Assembly (NCBI RefSeq): GCF_965216805.1
Contig: NZ_CBDCGN010000002.1
Span: 1,240,001-1,304,000, forward strand
Reading direction: 5' to 3'
DNA from: Panacagrimonas sp965216805
GTDB taxonomy: Bacteria; Pseudomonadota; Gammaproteobacteria; Nevskiales; Nevskiaceae
Length of the DNA stretch: 64,000 nt
Position 1 is the stretch's first letter; the number at the start of each line of letters is the position of its first letter. A program made the translations under genes and the position numbers. The notes beneath the pieces were generated by a model. That model was not told where the DNA came from. It saw only the letters and a list, made by a program, of their open reading frames with translations, and made no database searches. Shown here in pieces: positions 1 through 9,070 of the stretch.

Positions 1-1
1 G

Positions 2-136
2 CACGCAGTGCCGGGCAAGGTGCTGGAAACCATCGACGAGCAGATCGAAATGGTCACCCGCGGGCAGTTCGGCCTGCTGGCCTGGCCGGGGTTGCTGCGG
101 CGGCTGGATCGGCGAAATCCGGGATACCGGGACTGA
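2..136 (+). CDS. C-terminal fragment of an unidentified protein
   Basis: An open frame enters from the left edge and ends at TGA 134-136, giving 44 residues rich in Arg and Leu and ending in NPGYRD. The gene begins outside the window. No motif can be assigned. The tail is compatible with a short-chain dehydrogenase, but that is only a guess. The next gene on the same strand starts 63 bp later with its own strong ribosome-binding site. Confidence 0.5.
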   Translation, partial: HAVPGKVLETIDEQIEMVTRGQFGLLAWPGLLRRLDRRNPGYRD

Positions 137-199
137 GCCCAACGAGTTTCACCGCGAGTCGCCAGACAGGCGGTCGCCCCCCAAAGAGGAGGAGAACCG

Positions 200-1300
200 A
201 TGCAACTGGGTTATTTCACGATGCCCTCGCACCCGCCCGAGCGCCCGCTGCGCGCCGGCCACGAGTGGGACCTGCAGGTCATGCGCTGGCTCGATGAGCT
301 CGGCTACACCGAGGCCTGGGTCGGCGAGCACCACTGCTCGCCCTGGGAGCCCAACTCCGCGCCCGACCTGCTGCTGGCGCAGGCCTTTGCACAGACCCGC
401 AACATCCGCCTCGGGCCGGGCGGCTTCCTGCTGCCCTACCACCACCCGGCGGAGCTGGCCAACCGCGTCGCCACGCTCGATCACATCTCCGGCGGCAGGT
501 TGAATTTCGGAGTCGCCGCCAGTGGCCTGCCCAGCGACTGGCAGATGTTCAAGGTCGACGGCATGTCCGGCGTCAATCGCGACATGACCCGCGAGGCGCT
601 GGATATCATCCTCAAGCTGTGGTCATCGCCGGAGCCGTTCGAATACAACGGCAAGTATTGGCAGGTGGAGCTGCCGGCGCCGTCGTACCAGCTGCTGCGT
701 CCACACCTGAGACCCCTTCAGCAGCCGCATCCGCCGATTGCCGTGGCCGGTCTGAGCAAGGGCTCCGACACCCTCAAACTGGCCGGCGAGCGCGGCTTCA
801 TTCCGATGAGCCTGAATCTCAATCCCGGCTATGTGGCCAGCCACTGGGAGTCGGTGGAGATCGGCGCTGCGCGCAGCGGGCGCACGCCCGATCGGCGCGA
901 CTGGCGCATCGTGCGCGAGGTGTTCGTGGCCGAAACCGACGAGCTGGCCTGGAAAGGCGCGGTGGGCGGCATGATGGGCCGCACCAGCTCCGAATACCTG
1001 CTGCCGCTGTTCTCGCAGTTCGGCTTTCGCGCCTACATGAAGCACCACGCCGACGTGCCCGACAGCGACGTCACCACCGAGTATCTGGCGCGGCACAACT
1101 GGGTGGTCGGTTCGCCCGCGACGGTGGCCGAGCGCCTGGAGCAGATTCACGAAGAGCTGGGCGGCTTCGGCACCCTGCTGGTGCTGGGCTACGACTACGC
1201 CGACGCCCCCGAGGCCTGGCAGCAGTCGCTGACGCTGCTGGCCAATGAGGTGATGCCGCGACTGCAGCACCTGTCGGCGCCGCTGCCGGTCGCGGCCTGA
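200..1300 (+). CDS. LLM-class flavin-dependent oxidoreductase (luciferase-like monooxygenase)
   Basis: The 366-residue protein has the family length and layout of bacterial luciferase-like (TIM-barrel) FMN/F420 enzymes. It starts MQLGYFTMP, followed by conserved barrel segments (WVGEHH, RLGPGGFLLPYHHP, GRLNFGVAASGLPSDW). This group includes limonene- and alkane-type monooxygenases using reduced flavin and O2. The substrate cannot be read from sequence. The start is fixed by a GAGGAGG ribosome-binding site about 7 nt upstream. It lies alone and converges on the MocR-type regulator downstream. Confidence 0.85.
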   Translation: MQLGYFTMPSHPPERPLRAGHEWDLQVMRWLDELGYTEAWVGEHHCSPWEPNSAPDLLLAQAFAQTRNIRLGPGGFLLPYHHPAELANRVATLDHISGGRLNFGVAASGLPSDWQMFKVDGMSGVNRDMTREALDIILKLWSSPEPFEYNGKYWQVELPAPSYQLLRPHLRPLQQPHPPIAVAGLSKGSDTLKLAGERGFIPMSLNLNPGYVASHWESVEIGAARSGRTPDRRDWRIVREVFVAETDELAWKGAVGGMMGRTSSEYLLPLFSQFGFRAYMKHHADVPDSDVTTEYLARHNWVVGSPATVAERLEQIHEELGGFGTLLVLGYDYADAPEAWQQSLTLLANEVMPRLQHLSAPLPVAA

Positions 1301-1313
1301 GTCGCGGTCTCGC

Positions 1314-2735
1314 TCAGCGGCTTGCCAACGCCACAGCCAGGGCGCCCATGCGCGCGATGCCTGCGCGCAGGGCGTCGTCCCAGGGATGGCCGTAGTTCAG
1401 GCGCAGACAGTGGGTATAGCCGCGCTGCGGCGAGAACATCGGTCCCGGCGACAGCCCGATGCCTTCGGCAGCGGCAAGGCCGTGCAGGCGCAGCGCATCA
1501 ATACCTTGCGGCAGGGTCACCCAGGTGAAGTAGCCGCCCTGCGCTTGCGTGGCCTGCGTGCCGGACGGGAAATGCCGGGTGATCAGATCGAGCATCTGCG
1601 TCTGCTGCTGTTGCAGCACGCGGCGCAGCCGGCGCAGGTGCGCTTCGAAGCCGCTGCGTTGAAGGAAGTCCGCCAGGGCTTCCTGCGACGGCATGCTGGT
1701 GGCCAGGGTAGTGGTCATCTTGAGTCGGCGCACCCGTTCCGAGTAGCGCCCGGCGCTCACCCAGCCGACGCGAAAACCCGGCGCCAGGCATTTGGCAAAG
1801 CCGCCGCAGTGCAGGACCAGCCCCTCGCGGTCGAAGTGCTTGAACGGCTTCTGCGCGGCCTTGCCGAAATACAGCTCGGCATACACATCGTCTTCGATCA
1901 GCGGAATCTGGCGCTCGGCCAGCAGGGCCACGATTTCGCCGCGCTGTGCTTCGGGCACGCTGGCGCCCAGCGGGTTCTGGAAACTGCTCATGAACCAGCA
2001 GGCACGCACGGGGTGGGTATCGAGCACCTCGCGCAGCGCCTGCGGGTCCACGCCAAGTTGCGGATCGGTGCGCACCTCCACCGCACGCAGGCCCAGCCGC
2101 TCGATCGCCTGCAGCGGCCCATAAAAAGCAGGCGATTCGATGGCGATGACCTCGCCCGGCGCGGCCACCGCCTGCAGGCATAGATTGAGCGCTTCCATCG
2201 CGCCGTTGGTGATCAGCACCTCATCGAGCGCCACGTCGACACCGGTCAACAGATACCGCCGCAGGATCTGCTGGCGCAGTGCGGTGCTGCCCGGCGGCAG
2301 GTCCGCCACCGTGTCCCAGGGTTCCATGCGCCGCGCGCTCCGTGCCAGCGACACGGCGAGCCGATCCAGCGGAAACAGCACCGGGCTGGGAAACGCGGAG
2401 CCGAACGGCAACAGGCGTCGCTCGCGGGTGGCACCGAGGATGTCGAACACCAGGTCGGAGACCTCCACGGGGGTGGACGTGCCGGTGGGTGACGAAGCCG
2501 CGGGCGCGGACGCCGCCGCTGACAGTGGGCGATGTGCAACGAAGTAGCCGGAACGTGGGTGGGCCTCGACCCAGCCGCGGCGTTCGAGCTCGGCGTAGGC
2601 GTGCAGGATGGTCGAAGCACTCAGTCCGCGACGCTGTTGCAGGTCACGCACCGAAGGCAGACGCCGGCCGCGCACAAAGACGCCTTCGCGGATTCCGCGT
2701 TCGATCTCGTCAGCCAGTTGGCGGAAAAGGCTCAT
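1314..2735 (-). CDS. MocR-type GntR/aminotransferase transcriptional regulator
   Basis: The 473-residue protein has an N-terminal GntR winged helix (about residues 1-75, with LPSVRDLQQRRGLSASTI) joined to a class-I aminotransferase-like domain. The PLP-binding segment includes GGFAKCLAPGFRVGW, where the lysine is the likely Schiff-base residue. Such proteins (MocR/PdxR/GabR family) sense PLP or amino compounds and control nearby metabolic or transport genes. It is divergent from the small DUF2970 gene, so it may control the 110-bp gap, but no operator was identified. An alternative reading as a plain aminotransferase is excluded by the HTH domain. Confidence 0.9.
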   Translation of the reverse strand: MSLFRQLADEIERGIREGVFVRGRRLPSVRDLQQRRGLSASTILHAYAELERRGWVEAHPRSGYFVAHRPLSAAASAPAASSPTGTSTPVEVSDLVFDILGATRERRLLPFGSAFPSPVLFPLDRLAVSLARSARRMEPWDTVADLPPGSTALRQQILRRYLLTGVDVALDEVLITNGAMEALNLCLQAVAAPGEVIAIESPAFYGPLQAIERLGLRAVEVRTDPQLGVDPQALREVLDTHPVRACWFMSSFQNPLGASVPEAQRGEIVALLAERQIPLIEDDVYAELYFGKAAQKPFKHFDREGLVLHCGGFAKCLAPGFRVGWVSAGRYSERVRRLKMTTTLATSMPSQEALADFLQRSGFEAHLRRLRRVLQQQQTQMLDLITRHFPSGTQATQAQGGYFTWVTLPQGIDALRLHGLAAAEGIGLSPGPMFSPQRGYTHCLRLNYGHPWDDALRAGIARMGALAVALASR

Positions 2736-2847
2736 GCCGGCGCCGGGAAACTGATGTGCAGAAAATAGGGTTGATCTGTGTCTGCCGAAGTATCGACGCG
2801 CTTCCTAAACTTTGCGCCATCGACACATGCAGCATCGGAGATCCACC

Positions 2848-3087
2848 ATGTCGCCGCAGATCATGTCACGCCGTCCGGCCGCGCAGGCACCCAAGGTGGG
2901 CGTGCTCGCCACCATCGCCAGCGTGCTCGCCGCGTTCTTCGGGGTGCAAAGTTCGCGCGTGCGTCAACGCGATTTCACCCGCGGTTCGCCGGCGCTGTTC
3001 CTGACCACGGCGCTGGTGCTGACCGCGGGCCTGGTGCTGCTGCTCTACGCCATCGTGCAGCTGGTCATTGCAACGGCCGTCGGGTGA
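2848..3087 (+). CDS. DUF2970 small membrane protein
   Basis: This 79-residue protein carries the family signature VLAAFFGVQSSRVRQRDF followed by one C-terminal membrane helix (about residues 50-75). DUF2970 proteins are small inner-membrane proteins of proteobacteria with no known function. The ATG at 2848 is preferred over the upstream in-frame ATG because GGAG (2837-2840) is correctly spaced. It is divergent from the MocR regulator and convergent with msrA. Confidence 0.75.
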   Translation: MSPQIMSRRPAAQAPKVGVLATIASVLAAFFGVQSSRVRQRDFTRGSPALFLTTALVLTAGLVLLLYAIVQLVIATAVG

Positions 3088-3114
3088 TGCGACGGGCCGC
3101 GGCGAAAAGCGCGA

Positions 3115-3741
3115 TCAGTCTTTCAGCGCGTCGGCAAAGTAGTGCCGCACCTTTTCCACCTTGGGCATCGACACACCAGCGATATAGGGCTGCTGCGGGT
3201 TCAACCGCGCATAATCCTGGTGGTAATGCTCGGCGGGATAGAAGGCCTGCAGCGGCTCCAGCCGGGTGACGATGGGGGCGCGAAACACTTTGGCCGCGTC
3301 CAGCGCCCCGATGTAGCGCACCGCCACGCGCTTCTGTGCGTCGTCGGCATGGAAGATCGCTGATCGGTATTGGCGACCGAGATCGTTACCCTGGCGGTCG
3401 AGCTGGGTGGGATCGTGCGCGGCCATGAAGAACACCTTGAGCAGGCGACCGAAGCTGATGCGTGCGGGGTCGTAGTCGATCCGGATCGCCTCGGCGTGAT
3501 CGGTGCGCCCCGAGCACACGGCATCGTAATTGGCGCTGGCCTCGTCGCCGCCGGCGTAGCCGGAAGTGACGGCGAGCACGCCGTCGAGCTGGCGGTACAC
3601 CGCCTCGGTGCACCAGAAGCAGCCGCCGGCCAGGACCAGTTGCTGGGTGTCGTCGCCCGCATTCAGATCTTCGGGCGGATCGGGAAACGTCTGGTGTGGC
3701 GCCGTGCGCGAGGCGCCGGGCAGGTCGCAGCTTGCTGTCAT
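3115..3741 (-). CDS. msrA: Peptide-methionine (S)-S-oxide reductase MsrA
   Basis: The 208-residue protein has the MsrA catalytic motif GCFWCTEAVY, with the first Cys as nucleophile, and the family segments SGYAGG, NYDAVCSGRTDHAEAI and YHQDY. It reduces methionine-S-sulfoxide in oxidised proteins using thioredoxin, in the cytoplasm. The ATG at 3741 is chosen because AGGAG precedes it. An upstream extension adds only low-complexity sequence. It is monocistronic, lying downstream of the MBL-fold gene on the same strand with a 109-bp gap. Confidence 0.93.
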   Translation of the reverse strand: MTASCDLPGASRTAPHQTFPDPPEDLNAGDDTQQLVLAGGCFWCTEAVYRQLDGVLAVTSGYAGGDEASANYDAVCSGRTDHAEAIRIDYDPARISFGRLLKVFFMAAHDPTQLDRQGNDLGRQYRSAIFHADDAQKRVAVRYIGALDAAKVFRAPIVTRLEPLQAFYPAEHYHQDYARLNPQQPYIAGVSMPKVEKVRHYFADALKD

Positions 3742-3850
3742 GTGCGGTCTCCTGAAGAGCAGGCGGGCAGTGTGACGCGGTTGAAGGAAAGCGTCGCGAG
3801 GGCGGGACGCCTGCACTCAATCTGCGGACGCGCCGTGCGCTTGCAAGCGT

Positions 3851-4816
3851 TCAGGGCTTGCGCAGAAACAGGTCGGTCGGCTGAGCCAGGCCCAAGGTCA
3901 TGACCTGCACCTGCGGGCGCGTCCGTGCCATATCCTCGAAGAACTCGTCCAGATCGACCGCCAATGGGAATGACCGCAAGGGCTGATCCAGCGGGCGGGT
4001 GAAGTCGTCCCAGTGCACCGGCACCACCACCCGCGCGCCCACCGCATCCACGGTCTGCTGCAGATAGGGCTCCAGCTCGTCGATCAAGGCGACACCCAGG
4101 AACACGGTGCCGGCGCGGACATCCGCCAGCATGCCGGGCTCGAAGCCGGCGCTGCCATGATGCAGCACCGTGCCCTGCGCATGCTCGACCAGAATCGAAT
4201 AGGTGCCGCCGAGCCGGTAGTCCAGATACTTGGCCGGGGTCGGCAGCGGTACCTCGATTTCGCCCAGCGGCCTGCCGCCGGTGGCGCCGGCATGACGACT
4301 GGCGAAGAACGTGATGCGGAACGGCCCGGCCTCGATGGCCTGCTGCGGTTCGACTCTGTGCAGTAGCGACGACGACAGGCCCGCGCCGCGACCGATGTTG
4401 AGCGTGCTCTCCGAGCCGATCAGACGCGCGCCGGTCATGCGCGCCACCACGCCGGCGTCCATGGCGTGATCGAAGTGGGAGTGCGACACCAGCACTGCGT
4501 CCAGCCGGCGCAGATCCAGGCGTTGCAGCCATTGGCTGATGCGGGCTTCGTCGGGTTGGATGGGCCGGTTGAACATCATCGGCAGCAGGCCGGGCGGCCG
4601 GGTGAAGAAAGGGTCGATCAGCACCGCGTCGTCGCCGGCGCGCAGCAGCACTGCGCTGACACCCAGCCAGGTGGCGGTGAGCTGATCGCCAGGCAGCGCC
4701 GCTGGCGCCGCCTGGCGCTGCGCATAGTTCGCCAGCCCCGGCCGGTAGATCGACAGCGCCAGCCACACCGAGGCCGACATCAACAGCAGCAGAAAGACCC
4801 AGCGCAGGGGGCTCAT
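3851..4816 (-). CDS. MBL-fold metallo-hydrolase, membrane anchored
   Basis: The 321-residue protein has one N-terminal membrane segment (about residues 5-24). A metallo-beta-lactamase fold follows, with the metal site SHSHFDHAMD (HxHxDH) and further ligands in HHGSAG and PVHWDD. The family resembles UlaG/RomA or NAPE-PLD-like lactonases and phosphodiesterases; the substrate is unknown. Its ATG overlaps the TGA of the TetR gene by 4 bp, so the two are translationally coupled and probably share the regulator's promoter. Confidence 0.85.
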   Translation of the reverse strand: MSPLRWVFLLLLMSASVWLALSIYRPGLANYAQRQAAPAALPGDQLTATWLGVSAVLLRAGDDAVLIDPFFTRPPGLLPMMFNRPIQPDEARISQWLQRLDLRRLDAVLVSHSHFDHAMDAGVVARMTGARLIGSESTLNIGRGAGLSSSLLHRVEPQQAIEAGPFRITFFASRHAGATGGRPLGEIEVPLPTPAKYLDYRLGGTYSILVEHAQGTVLHHGSAGFEPGMLADVRAGTVFLGVALIDELEPYLQQTVDAVGARVVVPVHWDDFTRPLDQPLRSFPLAVDLDEFFEDMARTRPQVQVMTLGLAQPTDLFLRKP

Positions 4817-5472
4817 GGGGTCGGTGGGCGAGACAACTGCACGATCAGGGCGTCGAAGAAGGTCATGCTGGCGTCGATCACCCGGCGGACGGGTTGGCGG
4901 TAGCCGCCGGCGGTCCAGCGCATGGCGATGTGTACGCAGGCGCCGATCAGACCGGTGGCGATAAGGTCCATATCCTGCGCCACCGCGTGCCCGCGGGGAA
5001 GGATGGCCACGGTCATCTGCTTGAGCAGATCGCCGAAACCGAAGGTCGCCTCCTGCGCGCGCTGTTCCATTTCCTGGCTGACCGTGAGCACTTCCACCAT
5101 CAGCATGCGCGCCACTCGCGGGTCTTTCTTCAGGCGCCGGAAGAACACCTCCAGTCCGGCGCGTGCCATGGCCTGCAGGTTGGGCGCATGCGGCGCGGCG
5201 GCGGCCATGAAATCCACGCGCAGGTGGGCGATCAGGTCGGCGTATACGGCAGCGAACAGCGCTTCGCGATCCTTGAAGGATTCGTAGAAGTAGCGCTCCG
5301 TGAGCTGCGCCTGGGCGCACAGTTCGCGCACCGTGACGGCGTGGTAGCCGCGCGAGCCAAAACATTCCAGGCCGGCTTCGACGAACTGGCGCCGGCGTTC
5401 CTCCTGGCGCGCGCCAGCGTCGACGCCCCGGTAGCGACGGCGGGTTGGTGCGGCTTTCTCCGATGGATTCAT
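4813..5472 (-). CDS. TetR-family transcriptional regulator
   Basis: The 219-residue protein has an N-terminal TetR HTH (about residues 25-70; GLECFGSRGYHAVTVRELC then LTERYFYESFKDREAL) and an all-helical ligand-binding C-terminus. The start MNPSEKAAP at 5472 is preferred because longer in-frame extensions would run through the divergent promoter. The gene diverges from the Baeyer-Villiger monooxygenase gene. The shared gap carries two matching palindromes (5483-5500 and 5510-5527), so it likely represses both itself and the monooxygenase operon until a ketone-like ligand binds (inference). Confidence 0.9.
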   Translation of the reverse strand: MNPSEKAAPTRRRYRGVDAGARQEERRRQFVEAGLECFGSRGYHAVTVRELCAQAQLTERYFYESFKDREALFAAVYADLIAHLRVDFMAAAAPHAPNLQAMARAGLEVFFRRLKKDPRVARMLMVEVLTVSQEMEQRAQEATFGFGDLLKQMTVAILPRGHAVAQDMDLIATGLIGACVHIAMRWTAGGYRQPVRRVIDASMTFFDALIVQLSRPPTP

Positions 5473-5482
5473 TTCCAGATAT

Positions 5483-5527
5483 TGACATGGAGTATTGTCA
5501 GAAATAAAGTGACAACAATTCATGTCA
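5483..5527. promoter_or_regulatory. Paired palindromic operators in TetR/monooxygenase gap
   Basis: Two 18-bp palindromes share the form TGACA-N8-TGTCA, at 5483-5500 and 5510-5527. Their centres are 27 bp apart, and the pair is itself symmetric about position 5505. They lie 11 bp from the TetR start codon and just upstream of the monooxygenase ribosome-binding site. This is the placement and symmetry expected for binding of two TetR dimers. Binding itself is inferred. Confidence 0.7.
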
Positions 5528-5545
5528 CATAGCGGAGTCCGCACC

Positions 5546-7111
5546 ATGGCTTTCGATGCAGCAGACCGGCGTCCCGGCGTCACCCATTTCGACACCCTGA
5601 TCGTGGGCACCGGCTTTGCCGGCCTGGGCATGGCGATCAAGCTCAAGGAGCAGGGGCTCAACGACTTCGCCATCCTGGAGCGGGCGCTGGATGTCGGCGG
5701 CACCTGGCGCGACAACCACTATCCGGGATGCGCCTGCGACGTGCAGTCGCACCTGTACTCGTTTTCGTTCGAGCAGAACCCGGACTGGTCGCGCATGTTT
5801 GCCGGCCAGGGTGAGATCTGGGCCTATCTGCGCGCTTGTGCGGACAAGTACGGTCTACACCCGCACCTGCGCTTCGGTGCCGACGTTACCGGCGCGCACT
5901 GGAACGACGAACAGCAGCGATGGACCGTGAGCACTCGCGACGGCCGCTCCTTCACCGCGCGCGTGCTGATCTCCGGCATGGGCGGCCTGTCCAATCCGGC
6001 GATCCCACGGCTACCGGGACGCGAAAGCTTCCAGGGTCCGCAGTTCCACTCTGCGCAGTGGCGCCATGATCTGGACCTCACCGGCAAGCGTATCGCAGTG
6101 ATCGGCACCGGCGCCTCGGCAATCCAGTTTGTGCCGCAGATCCAGCAGCAGGCCGCGCGGGTCGATCTGTATCAGCGCACGCCGCCATGGATCGTGCCCA
6201 AGCCGGATCGGGCGATCTCGCCACTGGAACAGCGTCTGTTCAAGCGCGTGCCCGTGCTCCAGAACCTGTACCGCAAGGCGATCTACTGGATGCTGGAAGC
6301 GCGCGTGCTGGGCTTCACCGTCAACCCGAGACTGATGAAGTTGTTCGAAGGGGTGGCGCGCGCGCACTTGCGCCGTCAGGTGAAGGACCCGGCGCTGCGC
6401 GCCAAACTCACGCCGGACTACACCATCGGCTGCAAGCGCATTCTGATCTCGGACAACTATTACCCCGCGCTGTCGCAGTCCAATGTGGAAGTGATCGCGC
6501 AGGGCGTGCGCGAGATTCGCGCCAACAGCGTCATCGCCGCCGACGGCAGCGAGCGCGAGGTCGACGTGATCATCTGGGGCACCGGGTTTCATGCCGCAGA
6601 CCCGGTGCCGCGTGGTCTGTTCTTCGGCCGTGACGGCGTCGACATTCTGGACGCCTGGAAGGACGGCGCGGAGGCCTACAAGGGCACCACGGTGGCCGGG
6701 TTTCCCAACCTGTTCCTGATTGTCGGTCCCAACACCGGGTTGGGTCACAGCTCGATGGTGTTCATGATCGAATCGCAGATCCGCTACATCTTGGAAGCGC
6801 TGAAGACTCTGCGTCAACGAAGTGCGCAGTCGGTAGAGGTGCGCGCCGACGTCCAGCAGCGCTTCAATGCGGGCTTGCAGGCGCGTATGGCCAAGGCGGT
6901 GTGGAAAACCGGTGGCTGCCAAAGTTGGTATCTGGACGCCAACGGCCGCAACGTCACCTTGTGGCCAGGCGCAACTTGGCAGTTCCGGCTGCAGACGCAG
7001 CGGTTCGACGTGGACAACTATCGCTTGAGGCCGGCTTCGACGCCGCTGGCTGCAGCGTCGGGAACGGCGGGCCGCAGAGCGGAGTCGCCGGTCACGGCGA
7101 CTGGGCAATAA
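5546..7111 (+). CDS. Baeyer-Villiger-type flavin monooxygenase
   Basis: The 521-residue class B flavoprotein monooxygenase has an FAD Rossmann motif GTGFAG at residues 21-26. The Baeyer-Villiger fingerprint FxGxxxHxxxW reads FQGPQFHSAQW near residues 160-172. A second dinucleotide motif GTGASA for NADPH lies near residue 187. Such enzymes insert oxygen next to a ketone to make an ester or lactone. The ATG at 5546 has GGAG at 5534-5537; an ATG at 5522 lies inside the operator and is less likely. The esterase and dehydrogenase that follow fit ketone to ester to alcohol and acid catabolism (inference). Confidence 0.92.
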   Translation: MAFDAADRRPGVTHFDTLIVGTGFAGLGMAIKLKEQGLNDFAILERALDVGGTWRDNHYPGCACDVQSHLYSFSFEQNPDWSRMFAGQGEIWAYLRACADKYGLHPHLRFGADVTGAHWNDEQQRWTVSTRDGRSFTARVLISGMGGLSNPAIPRLPGRESFQGPQFHSAQWRHDLDLTGKRIAVIGTGASAIQFVPQIQQQAARVDLYQRTPPWIVPKPDRAISPLEQRLFKRVPVLQNLYRKAIYWMLEARVLGFTVNPRLMKLFEGVARAHLRRQVKDPALRAKLTPDYTIGCKRILISDNYYPALSQSNVEVIAQGVREIRANSVIAADGSEREVDVIIWGTGFHAADPVPRGLFFGRDGVDILDAWKDGAEAYKGTTVAGFPNLFLIVGPNTGLGHSSMVFMIESQIRYILEALKTLRQRSAQSVEVRADVQQRFNAGLQARMAKAVWKTGGCQSWYLDANGRNVTLWPGATWQFRLQTQRFDVDNYRLRPASTPLAAASGTAGRRAESPVTATGQ

Positions 7112-7152
7112 TCCCCACGCGATTCGACCCGGAAACGAACAGGGGAGCAGAC

Positions 7153-8172
7153 ATGGGGATTTTGTCGAGAGCGACGCTGGCAGCGTTGGGGGCGATGTGG
7201 TGTGTAGGTGTGGCGCAGGCACAGGCCAACGCCTGTCTGGCAGACAGCGGCAATCCGCCGCGGGCAACGACCAAGACCGTACAGGGCGATCTTTCCGGAG
7301 GCTTTGTCGCTGCGCTGAACTGTTCGCTGCGCGGCGGCGAGGTGCTGAGCTTTACCGACATCAACGGCACTCTGCGATCGGCCTGTCTGCGCGTGCCGCC
7401 GGGCACTTCATTGCTGTCCAAGCGACCTCTGGTGGTGTTCCTGGGGGGCGCGCGCTCATCTTCGATCCAGTCGGGTACGGCGGCGGGGTTGGACCTGTTG
7501 TATCGGACGGCCAACCTCAGCGGTAGCAGCCTGCGCAAGGGGTTCGTGCTGCTCACCGTGGAAGGGCGCGACACGCAGAAGTTCTACCCGGCACCCACCG
7601 ATCAGGGCACGGGTTGGGACGTCTGGTACCGCAATCTCAATCGCAACGATCCGGCAATCAACGTGGACGCAGCCGCGCTGGACCGGTTCGTTGCGCAGGT
7701 CGAGCAGCGCGGCATCGTCGAGGCCAAGCGCAAGTACGTGATGGGCTGGTCCAACGGCGGCGCGATGGCCCTGCTTTACGGAATGAACACTCCGGGTGTC
7801 GCGGCCACGGTGGCGTACTCGTCCTCCGATCCCTACGCCGACCAGTTCGATCCTTGTCCGCAAGCTCCCTTCGCCAGCAACCGCCGGCCGGTGATGACCT
7901 TGCACAACCGCTGCGATCTGTTCGGCTTCTGTGCCACCGGCGGACTCGGCTTTGGCGATCGCGTCCGCGGCGGAGTGGCCGGCGTGCCGGTGTCCACCGT
8001 GCTGATCGACGGCTTGCAGCGCCGATCGGCGTCCTGCGATGCCTCATGCAGCTACGACGTCAGGACGGATCCCGCCAGCCGAGCGCGCCGCGGCGCCCTG
8101 CAGCACGCCATCTGGCCCAGCCAGTGGAACGACGACTTCATGACCTTTCTGCGCAACAACCCGCGCCCTTGA
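7153..8172 (+). CDS. Secreted PHB-depolymerase/feruloyl-type esterase
   Basis: The 339-residue protein has a Sec signal peptide (about residues 1-24, ending VAQAQA) and an alpha/beta-hydrolase body with the nucleophile elbow GWSNGG near residue 197. Several Cys pairs (for example NACLADSG and RSACLRVPPG) are consistent with a periplasmic or extracellular esterase. It is most similar in layout to PHB-depolymerase and feruloyl-esterase-like proteins. It starts 41 bp after the monooxygenase with a purine-rich AGGGGAG site. An ester-cleaving role following Baeyer-Villiger oxidation is plausible, but the export signal argues for an external substrate. Confidence 0.8.
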   Translation: MGILSRATLAALGAMWCVGVAQAQANACLADSGNPPRATTKTVQGDLSGGFVAALNCSLRGGEVLSFTDINGTLRSACLRVPPGTSLLSKRPLVVFLGGARSSSIQSGTAAGLDLLYRTANLSGSSLRKGFVLLTVEGRDTQKFYPAPTDQGTGWDVWYRNLNRNDPAINVDAAALDRFVAQVEQRGIVEAKRKYVMGWSNGGAMALLYGMNTPGVAATVAYSSSDPYADQFDPCPQAPFASNRRPVMTLHNRCDLFGFCATGGLGFGDRVRGGVAGVPVSTVLIDGLQRRSASCDASCSYDVRTDPASRARRGALQHAIWPSQWNDDFMTFLRNNPRP

Positions 8173-8196
8173 TCCTGCATTCCCGACCCATAGCCC

Positions 8197-9045
8197 ATGA
8201 AAAATTTTCGCGACAAGGTTGCCGCTGTCACCGGCGCCGCCTCCGGTATCGGTCGCGCGCTGGCCTTGGAACTGGCCAGCCGCGGCTGCCACCTGGCGCT
8301 TAGCGATGTCAACGACGACGGTCTGGCGGAAACGGTGCGAATGGCGCAGGCGGCCGCACCGGTGAAAGTGACCGCGCAGAAGCTGGACGTGGCCGACCGT
8401 GCCGCGGTGCATGCCTGGGCCGAGCAGGTGGTGGCCGATCACGGCCGTGTGAATCTGATCTTCAACAATGCCGGCGTGGCGCACGGCTCCACCATCGAAG
8501 CGGCGACTTACGAAGATTTCGAGTGGATCATGGGCATCAATTTCTGGGGCGTGGTGCACGGGACCAAGGCCTTTCTGCCCCATCTGCGCGCCTCCGGCGA
8601 GGGCCACGTGATCAACGTCTCCAGCGTGTTCGGCATCATCGGTGTGCCCACCCAGGGCACCTACAACGCGACCAAGTTCGCAGTGCGCGGCTTCACAGAA
8701 GCCTTGCGCCAGGAACTGGATATCCAACGCGGCCCGGTCAGCGCCACCAGCGTGCATCCCGGCGGCATCAAGACCAACATTGCCAACGCCGCGCGCTTCG
8801 ATCGCAGCGCTGAATCGATCACCGGGCAGAGCCAGGAAAAGAGCAAGAAAGAATTCGAGAAGATGTTCAGGACCACGCCGGATCAGGCCGCGCAGGTCAT
8901 TCTCAAGGCGGTCGAGAAAAATTCGCGTCGCGTGCTGATCGGCCCGGATGCCTACTTCATCGATGCCATGCAGCGGCTACTGCCTTCGGGCTATCAGCGG
9001 ATCGTGGCCGGCATGACCCGGCGCAAGCCGAAGGACCGGGGCTGA
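8197..9045 (+). CDS. Short-chain dehydrogenase/reductase (SDR)
   Basis: The 282-residue classical SDR has the nucleotide motif TGAASGIG (residues 12-19), NNAG, the catalytic Ser in NVSSVFG and YNATK (Tyr near 155). It reversibly oxidises alcohols or reduces ketones with NAD(P)H in the cytoplasm. The substrate is unknown. It is third in the run monooxygenase-esterase-SDR, 24 bp after the esterase, and may oxidise an alcohol to the ketone used by the monooxygenase (inference). It converges on the transglutaminase-like gene. Confidence 0.9.
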   Translation: MKNFRDKVAAVTGAASGIGRALALELASRGCHLALSDVNDDGLAETVRMAQAAAPVKVTAQKLDVADRAAVHAWAEQVVADHGRVNLIFNNAGVAHGSTIEAATYEDFEWIMGINFWGVVHGTKAFLPHLRASGEGHVINVSSVFGIIGVPTQGTYNATKFAVRGFTEALRQELDIQRGPVSATSVHPGGIKTNIANAARFDRSAESITGQSQEKSKKEFEKMFRTTPDQAAQVILKAVEKNSRRVLIGPDAYFIDAMQRLLPSGYQRIVAGMTRRKPKDRG

Positions 9046-9070
9046 GCGCGCCATCGGGGGCGCTGCACGT

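Noticed and set aside
619..1248. 209-codon frame overlapping the luciferase-like gene
   Set aside because: Low-complexity Arg/Ala composition and no start signal; unlike the 53.6-kb overlap there is no recognisable protein in the second frame.
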